Part shown: positions 38,301 through 48,700 of the stretch, in pieces
How positions within the stretch are numbered: the stretch's first letter is position 1
How the letters are laid out: each line of letters opens with the position of its first letter
The notes under the pieces: model-generated
What the model was told of the DNA's origin: nothing
What the model saw: only the letters and a program-made list of their open reading frames with translations
Database searches by the model: none
NCBI RefSeq assembly: GCF_001577835.2
Contig: NC_029526.1
Location: 2,015,510-2,079,509 of the forward strand
Origin: Coturnix japonica
Lineage: Eukaryota > Chordata > Aves > Galliformes > Phasianidae
DNA: 64,000 nucleotides
Direction: 5' to 3'
Program-made: the position numbers and the translations under genes

Positions 38301-38590
38301 TAAGAGAGGAGCATTGTCAAAGCCCAAATGCTGCAGTGAGCACTAAGTGCAGGTGGGAGCAGGGTGGGTGCAAGGGAATGCCATACAGCAGCTTTATCCA
38401 CAACATATCGCTGCTGACTGAACTCATTAAGATCTTCTCTTTTCCCCTCTTGCAGATAACCTTGCAAAGACACCACAGAGCGTGGAACCAAGTGAAGATG
38501 TCTGCTAACATGCACCTGCCTTGTGTGATGCTTCAGGGCAAGCAGTGGAAGCTGCAGAGGAAGCCAGCCGTGTGGGGAAATGTGCTGTAA
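35246..38590 (+). CDS. CCDC113: CCDC113 (CFAP263), axonemal coiled-coil protein (nine coding exons)
   Basis: The coding sequence joins 35246-35310, 35516-35636, 36013-36177, 36262-36417, 36657-36737, 36891-37043, 37220-37327, 37691-37846 and 38456-38590. It gives 379 residues; human has 377. Every junction keeps frame. CCDC113 is a ciliary protein found at centriolar satellites and the axoneme, partnering CCDC96 and HAP1. The best matches to human are in exons 4 and 5 (AISNEKGSI, KVVKYLEEKN, QKLRLES, LQQQLRQK) and exon 8 (ADLEKSIKAWERKVAIAE). The protein is nearly all coiled coil from about residue 78 to 340. The N-terminal third has an Arg/Ser-rich patch (TRGRSRSRLRSSSS). The last 30 residues no longer resemble the human tail. 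Identity is moderate, so this gene evolves faster than its neighbours. Synteny confirms the name. Confidence 0.95.
35516..35636 (+). CDS. CCDC113: CCDC113 coding exon 2
   Basis: This exon encodes HANDLVRSRVKLFENQYNKI to AMAPKL, 40 codons after completing Arg22. Acceptor is TTTGCAG and donor is CTG then GTATGG. Confidence 0.92.
36013..36177 (+). CDS. CCDC113: CCDC113 coding exon 3
   Basis: This exon encodes TRGRSRSRLRSSSSAYF to KTLQDLE, 55 codons. The start of the coiled coil (LTAEQKCDLAERELMDVKKD) aligns with human LTADQKLELVQKEVADMKDD. Donor is GTACAG; the next intron is only 84 nt. Confidence 0.95.
36262..36417 (+). CDS. CCDC113: CCDC113 coding exon 4
   Basis: This exon encodes AVIQEADGWWAGVKKATG to EEKNHQR, 52 codons, one of the best conserved exons (human AIIEEAEIRW and AISKKKGSI). 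Donor is AGG then GTCAGT. Confidence 0.95.
36657..36737 (+). CDS. CCDC113: CCDC113 coding exon 5
   Basis: This exon encodes DLLRQKLRLESNLLGSYKKK to QLRQ, 27 codons. Acceptor is CCTTCAG and donor is CAG then GTGCGT. Confidence 0.94.
36891..37043 (+). CDS. CCDC113: CCDC113 coding exon 6
   Basis: This exon encodes KAQVGEVISEVHAELLQVKK to IIDSCK, 51 codons of heptad-like coiled coil. Acceptor is CTTGCAG and donor is AAG then GTGAGT. Confidence 0.94.
37220..37327 (+). CDS. CCDC113: CCDC113 coding exon 7
   Basis: This exon encodes QKLHSAMETSTALMKDISQR to TTLVKE, 36 codons, aligning with human SKLHKAMEIYLNLDKEI. Acceptor is GTTCCAG and donor is GAG then GTAAGA. Confidence 0.94.
37691..37846 (+). 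CDS. CCDC113: CCDC113 coding exon 8
   Basis: This exon encodes QQAKEKCLIERLQKQLSDYS to KVAIAE, 52 codons, with the strongly conserved ADLEKSIKAWERKV segment. Acceptor is TCCTGCAG and donor is GAG then GTGAGG. Confidence 0.96.
38456..38590 (+). CDS. CCDC113: CCDC113 coding exon 9 with stop
   Basis: This exon encodes ITLQRHHRAWNQVKMSANM to WGNVL and TAA. The first 14 residues match human (SLKGHRKAWNRMKI). The remaining 30 residues are unlike the human tail and include a basic, Trp-containing stretch. Confidence 0.88.
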   Translation: MTLQRHHRAWNQVKMSANMHLPCVMLQGKQWKLQRKPAVWGNVL

Positions 38591-38753
38591 AATGGGTAAC
38601 TGTAGCACTCTGAGTGGTGCAGGGGGTGAAACCACTTGAAATGATGAGGCCTTCTCTCTGGTCAGTCCCAGCACAGCTTCCAAGTTCAAGTTGCTCTTGG
38701 AGATGGGAAGCATCTCCTCACTGCAGGAGATGTAAATCCCAAGTGGCCCATCC

Positions 38754-39056
38754 TTAGATGAGTTTGAAGATTTGCTTTTCATACTTGGGGTTGAAATCAC
38801 CTTCTTGAAATACCACTGCTGCCAGTGTAGAGGTTTCTACACAGAGTGGAGGCTGCAGCTCAGCTTGTGCCCCGACAAGGTGAGGAACACATCTACTGCT
38901 GCCCTCCCAGCTGTGGGCAAGATCCCCTGCTGCGGTGGGACACCAGTGATACAGGGATGGCCTGTAGCACCTCATGCCACCATCACTGAGAATGGCCTTC
39001 AGGAGCCGTTTCTCAGTTCCTTTAGTCTGGCACATCACAGCGTTTCCAGGGTCACC
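38754..39056 (-). CDS. PRSS54: PRSS54-like inactive serine protease, last exon (partial or relic)
   Basis: The minus-strand frame opens with GDPGNAVMCQ right after an acceptor (TTTTTCTCCCAAAG). Human PRSS54 has GDPGSPMMCQ here, where active proteases have GDSGGP: the catalytic Ser is already Pro. From this point to the Cys 30 residues on, the spacing equals human with no gap, and GG plus the final Cys match (about 12 of 30 identical). The Leu-Tyr pair that follows also aligns. An intron just before GDSGG is typical of trypsin-like genes. Position and strand (between CCDC113 and GINS3, opposite direction) match human. After about residue 36 similarity stops and the frame ends after 100 residues. 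I found no upstream exons with confidence, so it is either a decayed gene or a very diverged one. PRSS54 is a testis-enriched, catalytically dead protease homologue. Confidence 0.5.
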   Translation of the reverse strand, partial: GDPGNAVMCQTKGTEKRLLKAILSDGGMRCYRPSLYHWCPTAAGDLAHSWEGSSRCVPHLVGAQAELQPPLCVETSTLAAVVFQEGDFNPKYEKQIFKLI

Positions 39057-39651
39057 CTTTGGGAGAAAAAGCAAGGTTGTGTCACAGCAACCCCACTGCT
39101 CTTACATCCCATAGAATTCAGTGGAACCCGCAATTCCTTATTCTTTGCTCTGTATCCAGATGGAGTTTTGCATTCTTGGTAGATTTTTCCATACATAAGA
39201 CAATGTTCTTTCAAACTTGGGGTTGTATTGCCCATTGTATGTTGTGTAGAAGGAAGATAGGTGGGTGCTGGATTCTGGGCAGGGCAGAGAACAAGCAGTG
39301 TCCACATGGAGTCCTTTGAGCAGCAGATGACATACAAGCCATACAAGTACGGCAGCAGTGTCAGAGGGGCACCCAGGCCAGGCTGATCCATGGCAGCATG
39401 TTACAGCAGCAGCCATCAAAAAGCAGTTTTGACATGCAGGAGAGTGAGATCTGTCTGGAAAAGCAAAGAGCAGTCACTAACAGGGGTCTGCTTGTGTGGT
39501 TGGACCATTCTCTAAGGGGCAAGCGTGCCCTTGGCTTAATGGACAGATCCATACCACATTTGTTTTTCTATTATAAGGATGAGAACTCAATTTATTTCTA
39601 GTGTGTGCCCTTGCCAAAGGGCTCTGTATTTATGTGCTTCACAACAGAACA

Positions 39652-39657
39652 ATTAAA
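39652..39657 (+). promoter_or_regulatory. CCDC113: Candidate CCDC113 polyadenylation signal (ATTAAA)
   Basis: This ATTAAA is the first plausible hexamer I see after the CCDC113 stop. It would give a 3' UTR of about 1.1 kb that runs across the opposite-strand PRSS54-like exon. Confidence 0.35.
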
Positions 39658-42440
39658 AAACCCATCAATGCTAAAATCTTGCACAGAAAGGAGAAAGAAA
39701 GGGTTGTCCACACAGAACCTAAATTTAGAGGTGTATCATAGGAATGGAAAGACTTTGAAATTATTTTTAAAGGCCTGAAAGAGATGAGAGAGGAAGGATT
39801 ACAGAATGCCACAGGTTTTGTGTTCAGAAGCCATCGCTGTTGGATGGATCATTACATGGAAGCAGTCTGCTCTCGGACAATACTCAAAAGCTTTCAGACC
39901 AGCAGCAGGCTCAGTGCAGCTCGGATAACAGAGCCTGACCTCACTGGGATCGTTATGAAACCCTGTGGGCTCTGGTCTCATTTGCTGAGAAAGATTTGAT
40001 GGGAAGGACAAGTATAAATGGCTCAAGGACCTGGTTGCTGTTTCCTCACCTCATTGGTGGTTCTTGGCATCGCATAATACCTCCAGAGAAGGAGGAGATG
40101 TTTTCCTGATGGACTTACCTACAAGGGTTTCTGCATGCAGGGCTTTTTTTTGGTCATTTTTTGGTGACAGAAATGAAGGATGCTCTTCACTGTACATTAG
40201 GAATTCCACTGCCAAACAGCATTTCATTCTGAAAACTGCATTCACAGTCCTGCCTGCCTTACTTAGGCCAAAAAGTCAAAATAGATGGTTTTAACAATTA
40301 GCCTTAAACTACAGACTGAGGGCACTGAAAACAAGTAGCTCATTTGTTTTCTCCTTTTGGGATGCCATGAAAATAACTACAGCCATTTAGAATCTTTGAA
40401 TTTATTTGGCATAGAATTTATTTGGCTTCCAATTTAGGTAGCCTTGGGAGCCTAATTTTACATATTGCTTTTTCAAGCTTGGCAGAAGAGGCAGACAGCA
40501 GGTCTGTGTTTGTGGCTTTGCAGTCACGGGCAGAGTGTCACAGATGTTTTCTGTCCTGAGCACATAAAAGGCTCAGCATTGATTGTGGTCTGGCAGTAAA
40601 ACAGCAGCAGTAATGACTTGTGTCCCACTTAGTGGCTGCCAATGGGCAACAGGTGACCATCTCTCTCCTGGAGGCTTTTGGACTAAAGAACATGATAATT
40701 TCATACTTTGCTGAATCCAAATCTGCATGTGAAACATTGTAAGAACAGCCTCACAGAGGCACTGGTGAAAAGAAAGGTATTCTGCCTAATTATAGATGTC
40801 AATAAGATCCAGCTTCCACCTCCATCCCAGGCAGGGCCTGGGGATGCTAACAGCCTGGGCTTCCTGGGCCTTGCCCACATTCAGGGGAAAGGAAGAGCAC
40901 TAATGGCATATGAAGCATTCACTGATGGGGAGAACTGACTCATGCCCTCTATTTCCTGCAGTGGAACATCCCAATTCCATCCCTCCCTCAAGAAGAGACA
41001 AGGTTCAGCTTAGCGGGACCAGAGTGCTATTTCTGAAGAGCCCATTCCCAGCAGCACAAACTGCATGCCTAGAGAAAGTTTGAAGCTTTTAATTTAATAA
41101 AGTCATTTCATGTCTGTCTGCATCCTGACATTCTTCTGAGACTAAGCTAAAATATAAAGCTTGCTCATTCATGACTTCAAATGTCAAGGTTTAATTACAT
41201 ACAACACCTCAGAATTAAACTTCAAACCAGTGACATTTTTTGAACCATGTGGAAGACAGACATATCCAAACCAGGGGCTGGAAGTGCCAGCTGCTGCCTA
41301 TGGGTGCTGCATTCCCTATGGGGGCAGGAGGGGAGGGCTGGCTGCAGGCTCCAATTGAGCCTCACCTGTGCATGGCACCAAAATTCCCTTTTAAACTGGT
41401 TAGAAAGAACCAGAGCAAGTGGACCATCAGGGTGATAAATGTCCACCAGCTGACAGCTCATGTTGCTTTGCCATTGACTTTCATTTCATTTTCCTGACAA
41501 TGCTTTCAGCAGTGAAGGAGGATGAAGCACCCCAACAAAGCATTTCCTAATAGCACTCTGGGATGGTAATTTTGTAGTTCTCTTAGTTGCTATATCTCTG
41601 TTGTAAATTTGCATTTAATTTGTCTTACTAATTAATGATTGGGATTTAGAAGACGATGGCATCTTGCAGTACTTACTGGCCCCAGCTCTAGAGCAATGTC
41701 TCAGCAGGGAGGAAATTAACAATTTTTGAAGACTTGAAAATCACGAAGAATCAGCCACCAGAAGAATACTAAGGAAAATCTCAGGCCCACTAAGAAAAAA
41801 AAAGGATACTTCTGAGCCAGCTTCATGGCTTGTAGGGCCCAATTCATTATTTTCTAAGGCATATTGTTGTCAAAGCCGTAATTTAGCTCATAAAATGTTT
41901 GTTGCTGTAGGGATAATAACATGTCCTGGGGTTAATGGGTTCTGTAACCTCCCATGTTTTGGTTATTTTTAAAAAGCAGTGGTTGGCAGCCAGCTGGAGA
42001 GTGCTTTATTAGTAACATCCCCAGAGAGCAGACACTCTAACACTTGATATCTTTTGGTTAGAGGGTACAGCAAGGACACAAAGCTCCTCACTGAGCCTTG
42101 GAATATGAGAAGACAACAGCAACACAGCCCTAGATGCACAGTGCAGCATCACTACTGAACACTGCATTGGCACAGGGTGATAATCCCATCTCAACGTAAA
42201 ATATTAGCTTGTTTGAACTGAGTTTGAATGTCTGCTGATTGTTCTATTTGAAAGCAAAGGTCTGTATTCCGGACTAATGTAATGCTATCCCTATCTGCTT
42301 CTGCCCCAAACCAACTCCAGAGAGGTGTACCAGCATATGGTTCTGTGCAGAGCCAGGAACTGGACTTGATCCTTGGTTCTTTGATTCTATACCAGATCAC
42401 CTTTACCAATATCACATCTTATTTAAATATCTATATATTT

Positions 42441-42462
42441 TATATATATATATATATATATA
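42441..42462. repeat. (TA)n microsatellite
   Basis: Eleven TA units lie in a wider AT-rich stretch just before the palindrome at 42476. Confidence 0.95.
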
Positions 42463-42475
42463 AATATATGGATAT

Positions 42476-42509
42476 TTTTGACCTGATATATATATATATC
42501 AGGTCAAAA
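42476..42509. repeat. Perfect 34-bp palindrome with an (AT)n centre
   Basis: Both arms are identical in reverse complement with no loop: each arm is TTTTGACCTG followed by alternating AT to the centre. The arms carry TGACCT (42479-42484) and AGGTCA (42501-42506), everted nuclear-receptor half-sites 16 bp apart. Such sequences can extrude as cruciforms. Confidence 0.95.
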
Positions 42510-42679
42510 CCCATTCCTTTGGAGCACTGTAGACCCAGTTTCCCTTTTAGGTAAATGCATGTATCTTTTGTCCTCTGTGGAAATACACATCTTAATCTAT
42601 CACTGTTTAACTTTTCAATATATTCTTTTCCAACAGAATAATTTAATCGTATATATGGTAACCATGCATCTAAGGAATG

Positions 42680-42747
42680 TATACATACACACACACATAT
42701 ATATGTATGTGTGTGTATATATGTATATATATATATATATATATATA
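42680..42747. repeat. Compound (CA)n, (TG)n and (TA)n microsatellite
   Basis: Alternating purine-pyrimidine sequence: CA units, then TA, then TG, then a long TA run. The CA and TG parts can pair, so the array is partly self-complementary. Confidence 0.9.
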
Positions 42748-45700
42748 AAAATACACATCATTATATATGCAAATAATATGAACATGGAGAAGCTTCAGTG
42801 GCTAACAAACACTGAAGTATAATGAATTCACCCGCCCCTAAAGAAGTGACTTTCTTTAGTCAATTGCACTGGAAAAAGGAGCTTGCATTACAGAAATCCA
42901 GCAGAGGTTAAAGATGTAAGATTCATAGAGAGTCTCCTGGTATCTTTTTTTTTCACAGATCCATCTCCTTGTATGGGGATGAGAATGGAAACAAGGAACA
43001 GAGGCTAATAGAGGCTAAAATAGTATTAGGTGCAGGATTATGCATCTGTCTAAAATAGGTAAGGATTTGATTTTTGGACCATGTCCATACCCTACTTGAG
43101 TAAATCAAGTGTCTGTTTCTGAAGAAACAGTAGTGAAAACAAAACTTATGTTTACTCCTAATGTGAACAGTGTATATTAGTTACAGTAATATATACTATT
43201 GCCACCCTGTTAGTAACGTTCGGTGTCTTTTCCATACGGATGTAAATGGTAATCCTAAATGTGAGGTACACAAGGTGTGCAGTCATTTCTTGAAAGCCTT
43301 ACCTTGTTTTTATCAAAGTACCAAAGTATTTTATCAAGTATTGCCCAGTGAACTTGACTGGCTCAGTTCTGAAACCACATTCAGCCATGCTGCATGTGTG
43401 CCAAATTATATCTGCACAGCCAACAGGGGTTCTTGTATATTCTTCATGAAGCTTAAGTACAGCACCTAGCAGCCTTACTACAGATTAGGCAGCAGCACCT
43501 TAACACCAGTCCAGGTGAAACTGCTGTCTCCAAATTGCAGCAATTTTGTAAGGCAGGAGTGTGTGTACCCACAACAAAAGCCAAGACCAGATTAAATAAT
43601 TTGCCACCTAAAGCAATCGACAGTAAAAATAAACTTTCCCTCTTGGTTCAAACTCCATTCCTTCCACACAGTTTGAATATAATCCAGTATAAATGTGGCA
43701 ACTGTATTTATAGAAGCATTTACCTTGGCTTGATTTGAAGCATCCTTTTGCAGGCCAAGCACCACAAAGTTTTAAATATAACATTAATATAAATGATGAC
43801 AAATAAAATGGTTTGTATATAAGGAAGCTCACGGACCAGTAGAGGACAAGGAACTAAGGCTAAATTGCAAAGCTATATGGGTCTATGGTGTGCAATGAGA
43901 TAATTTTGGAACTGAGAACGTGAGAAACAGTGCCATTTAGGGAACAAGGCTGACAAAAATCTGCTGCTCATGCTTCTCAGACTCTTCTTCAGGCATGAAT
44001 GAGGGCTGTTGCCCTATGGCAATGAGAAATGTGTGGCAAATCGCTGGTTTAAATAGTAAAATCCAAGCTGAGTAGACTAGATAATGGCAGTGCAGTCAAA
44101 CATCCAGTGCAGACAAGCTGCTGAATGAAATGCAGCATTACCTGCAGTGAGTATAACCAACCTGATCCTCCTCTGCATACAAAGGCTGCAGCACTTTAAT
44201 TATCTCCTAAGAATACACTGAAGGGCTTTGCAGTCTGCTCCTGGGCTAAACAGAAAGATCTGATCAGAACAAAACAACAAGCAGAGGGACAGAAAGAGTG
44301 CTTGTGCCCTATGCATGCTCTAAGGTGCAGGGTGCTAATGACACAAACTACCAAGTTGGCTAAAGGCCTTAACAGCCATCATTAGATAGGTGCCATGATG
44401 CTGTGGCACAAACAACAAGGTGAAAGATGCAATTAGAAGGTTAAACACTCCGAAATGGCAAGATGGAAAACAATGAGCAATAGGGAAATCTTGACATGAC
44501 CAGATGACTGCTAGACAGCACGCAGGTTTTCAGCAGAGCCATGGAAGCTGTAAAATGCTTCGAAGGGGAACAATTCATTAAAATCAAAATGCAACAATGG
44601 GAAGGCTGTTACCCTTTGGTGGTCTGGGTAAGGTACTCTAATGTTCATCTCTAGCAGAGAAGAAAATGTAACTGAGCTAGAGCTAAGGCAGCCGAGCTGC
44701 TGATGGGCCCCCATTAATGGGGGGGCCCTCAGCAGATTCCTAGCAGGTGCTTTTCAAATATAATAGTCTGAAGGGTATGTAGAAACTCAGCAATAAGCAG
44801 GGATGGCAGAGCTACATTCAGCTGTTGCACAGATCAGGTACCACTGAAAAGCTTTAGGTGCAGAAGATAGCAATGAATAAATCATGGGAGATAAAGCCCA
44901 CTGAAGTCAATAAGAATCTTGCAGTCCATTAATTTCAGCAGGAAGTTCAGGGATTGAACCAATTGTTGAGGTTGGGCTCTAATCCACTTAGAACAATCCT
45001 AAAGATCGGAGGGCAATCGGCTGCCATACAGGTCAATGCCCAGAGGTGCACTGCAGATCCTTCATTCCTCCTGAGCAGCCATTTTGTTCATAAATCACTG
45101 TGTGCTGGCTGCAGACCCAGGAGAATGGTGGGTGCTGTGTGGTGTTGCAGGGAAGAGAGGAGTGGGTAGACAGGGAGGAGGGGAGGAAGATGGAAGTTTT
45201 CTCTTGGGGATGGGATGGTTCTTCCTGCATTGGTATTTGGGGAAGCAACATGGCTGCTAAATACTGCTGGAATCTTCTCTCCAGCTGTAAAAGAAACACT
45301 GTTTTGTTCCTGCTCAGCCCAAATTAAAGTTCTGATTCACAAAAGAAATACTAGGCAGAGACTTCATGAAATCCACTAGGTTTGATATTGGTATTTTGTT
45401 TGAAGGCATTTCAGCAATGCTACCACGAAGGGCAATGAATAATATTAAACAGATTTAGAACAGGTTTGCAATTCCAAACCTCCATTGTTTTATACTGCAA
45501 GATGAACTCTCCAACAAACATACATCAGACTCAGCAAAAAGATACTGCCAATTTTAAGATATATTCTGTAAGTAACTCAGGCTCTATTTTCTGCAGGAAT
45601 AAATAGCACAGACCTGAATGTTATCTCTAGCAATGATATCTAGTGGAATATTCCTAAAGAAACAAACTATATTTGCTCACATTTGTGGACAGAGTTGATT

Positions 45701-48700
45701 CATGAATATTTAGCAAAATACACTGAAAGAAAAATAGAGAGCAATTAAGGTAAACTCAGCTTTGCTTGGATGGTCCTGAAAATGACTCATTATTTTGTGT
45801 CTGCTATGGTGAGAAAACACAGCTGCAGCCTCTGCTGCATATGAGCCCATATAGGCTGATGAGATGCTGGCAGTGGTTAACACGCAGCCATGCTCTTCCC
45901 TTTCTGCTGAGGACAGCTTGAACACTCACTGTCAAAACTCCCTCGTGCAAACTTTTACTGTTCTCAGCTGTCAAGGATGCCAGCATTAAGGATTCTGTAG
46001 ATATTCTGGAGGAGATTCTGGACAAGCTTGGAGACACAGGAAAGAACTATTGGCATTAACAGAGCTATGAATCTTTTCTTCTGCTGATCTCCCAAAGTAC
46101 CCTAACAAGTTACAGCTTTTCACAGACGACAGGAAAATTAGACCCGGAGATGCATAGGGCCACCTAGCAGGATATAAGTGAAACAGGCAGCACTCTGATC
46201 CCCGTGACCCCCTTCCTTCCTTCACACTAAGCAGGCACTGCAGTCCTTTTCTTTGGGGTAACTGTGTTTAAGAAGAGGGTAGGTACAAACACGACAAAGT
46301 GTGCCATTTCTGCAGTACATAAGCATTAAAGTAAGCGCAGAAGTGGTTAAGTAATAAACTGCTCCAGGTCAGCCATAACTACTTTATATGTTAGAAGCTG
46401 AGAACTGCATCCCAGCATCCCTATGACAACTGAATCCCTGGGTTTTAGTATTAAAAAACAACAGAAACCAGTATCTGTTGAATTAGTGCCGGCATGAGAT
46501 AGAAGAGAAATATCTTCAAAGAAAACAAGAGTAAACTTCAAAGTCCTCCATTGATTCCTTCACACTAAAGTCACCGTGTCCTGAAGCATTACTCTGCATC
46601 TCCGCCTATTTTGTGTTCAGATACCACAACCACCACAATATCTTCAAGTGCAATTAACTGGCACTGAAATTGCTTACTCTGCAGCCATAACACGAAGGTC
46701 TAGGAGGCTGGCGTGCATCCCAGCACATTACTCACTCTAATACAAGTTGTCAACATCTTAGTGCAAGGACTTTTCTCCTTGTCTGAGTTTCAGAGCATCC
46801 ACTGTGCACGCTGCACTGCCCACAGACTGTGCTCAGCCTTGCCTGGCAGGGTCAACAGCTCTGTGATGAGCTGCTGGGGTGGAATTTAACCAGTCCAGAA
46901 CACTGCAGGAGATGAGAAAGCTCCATTCACATTACCCCAGATCCTTCAAGAGCCCCTTTAAAAGTTAATCCATGATGATCACATCCTAACTTCTTTTCAA
47001 ATAAGAAATGGGAGAGGAATTATAAAGGACTGCATGAAATCTCCATGATTAGCAAAATATCACCTCACGATGTCTGAAATTTTCATTATTTGACAGCATA
47101 TTTCACAACACACCTGCGTGTTAAAGCAGTGTTTGACATGCAATTGGAATGTCAGCATCCAAAGAACAATATGACAAGCTTGGTGTGAATCCCATGGCTC
47201 AATACAACCATTGTTACTATTCAAGGCGAGCCTCAGAAGCTGACAGATTTCAGTGCAGTCCCATTTTCTTACCACTTCAAGAAGCCTCTTAATGATATAG
47301 CTGTGTCTGCAGTGTGAATATCTTGGGAAACTGTGGGGGCTGGGAGAAAGTAGTACAAGTCTGAGAGGAAAGAAATACCACATAATCTTCCCATGCAATC
47401 TAGTGAAAAAAGAATCTGCTCTAACATTTGGATCGCACGGGAGCTGTATCAGTGTGCATCTTGTCATGGTTTCACTAGCTGTAGGTGTGAAAGAGATGGC
47501 ACTCACCATGTTTTTGAAACTCACTTAGATATATCAGATGTAAGCAGAGCCTTATGCAGAGCCTTGTGCTTTCTGAGGACCATTCCTGGCCTACATTCCT
47601 TGCACATCCACTTGTGGCTGCACAGAACTGTGACCATCACCAAAACTCTACCGTAAGCTAAAATCCTGTAAAAGAACAAAGGTTTTAAGCTTCTATTCAG
47701 AACTACAAACGTGGTAATAAACAGATAATGATGCACACAATGCCAAGTGCAGGATGGCAATATTGATGGAGAAGCAACAACAAGCAGACAAAAAACTGTG
47801 TGTCTACACTGTATTGATGCAAGACACCTGCTGGCTTCTTGAAGTCAAAAAGAAGGGTCTTGATGTTAAAGGGCTGGGCTGTGAAGTTTCTTCTGTATCT
47901 TTGCATATCCTATATGCTGTGCTCATCAGGTTAATAACCTTGATCTAAGGACAAAGATGGAAAAGCCTCAAAAACTCCAATTACATGGCATAGATCAGGT
48001 TCTCTGCATTTGTATATCAGACTGACTGACTGAGTGCAGCCTTGTCATACCTCGCACAAAATGTTTTGCAATAAATAAGGGTACAGTGCTTCAAAGTCTC
48101 ACACTAAAAAGCTGGCATGCTCTTTTTATTTTTAGTGGGATTCTGAAGATAAAGACCTTGACTCTTACAATCAGAAGGGAACTGGCAACCCAGCAAAGAC
48201 AGATTCTAATCCAGATGCAACCTTTTATCAGGGTCTTCATCTCTGCAGCTGTACATCAAGGAGCTATACTTCATGCAGTCACAACTGCTAGTCTACAAAG
48301 CAGCCCAGCTTGCTCATTGACCTGTAGGATTATGATAGCAATGGCTGTTCCTTTGCTTGATGCAGAAGCCACACACTTGCTAGCCTATCTCCGCAGCTCT
48401 GTGTGTTGCAGCATTTGTTACAGGAACTCTACTCTGCTGACAGAGGTAAGTGTTGCAAAAGGACAAATAGTTGCCCTGCTTTCAGGTTCAGTGGGTAGGT
48501 GCTCTGTCCTGACTGCCCTCCTTCACTCCCTCTGCAATGATGGCTGGAATGTTTTGGAGCTGACAAAAAAAGCAATGACATGAAAAGGATCACATGGCTT
48601 CAGGTGAACCTGAGGCCACAGACCTGTTCTGTGCGGCTGAGGCCATGCCAGGCAACTTCATGTGATAGCAAAGTGATGGTATCAGCATGAGTTTAGTATC

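Noticed and set aside
39240-39320. Plus-strand GCWILGRAE resembling the protease motif CWVSGW
   Set aside because: It is on the wrong strand for PRSS54, lacks further similarity and is followed soon by a stop.
39799-40026. Possible penultimate PRSS54 exon: two Cys 22 residues apart with CP and KTC, as in human
   Set aside because: The Cys spacing matches, but other residues do not and no donor in the right phase follows it. Likely chance.
47060-47524. A 154-codon Cys- and His-rich minus-strand open frame
   Set aside because: It lacks an ATG at its start, shows no zinc-finger spacing and no recognised homology. I could not support it as a gene.
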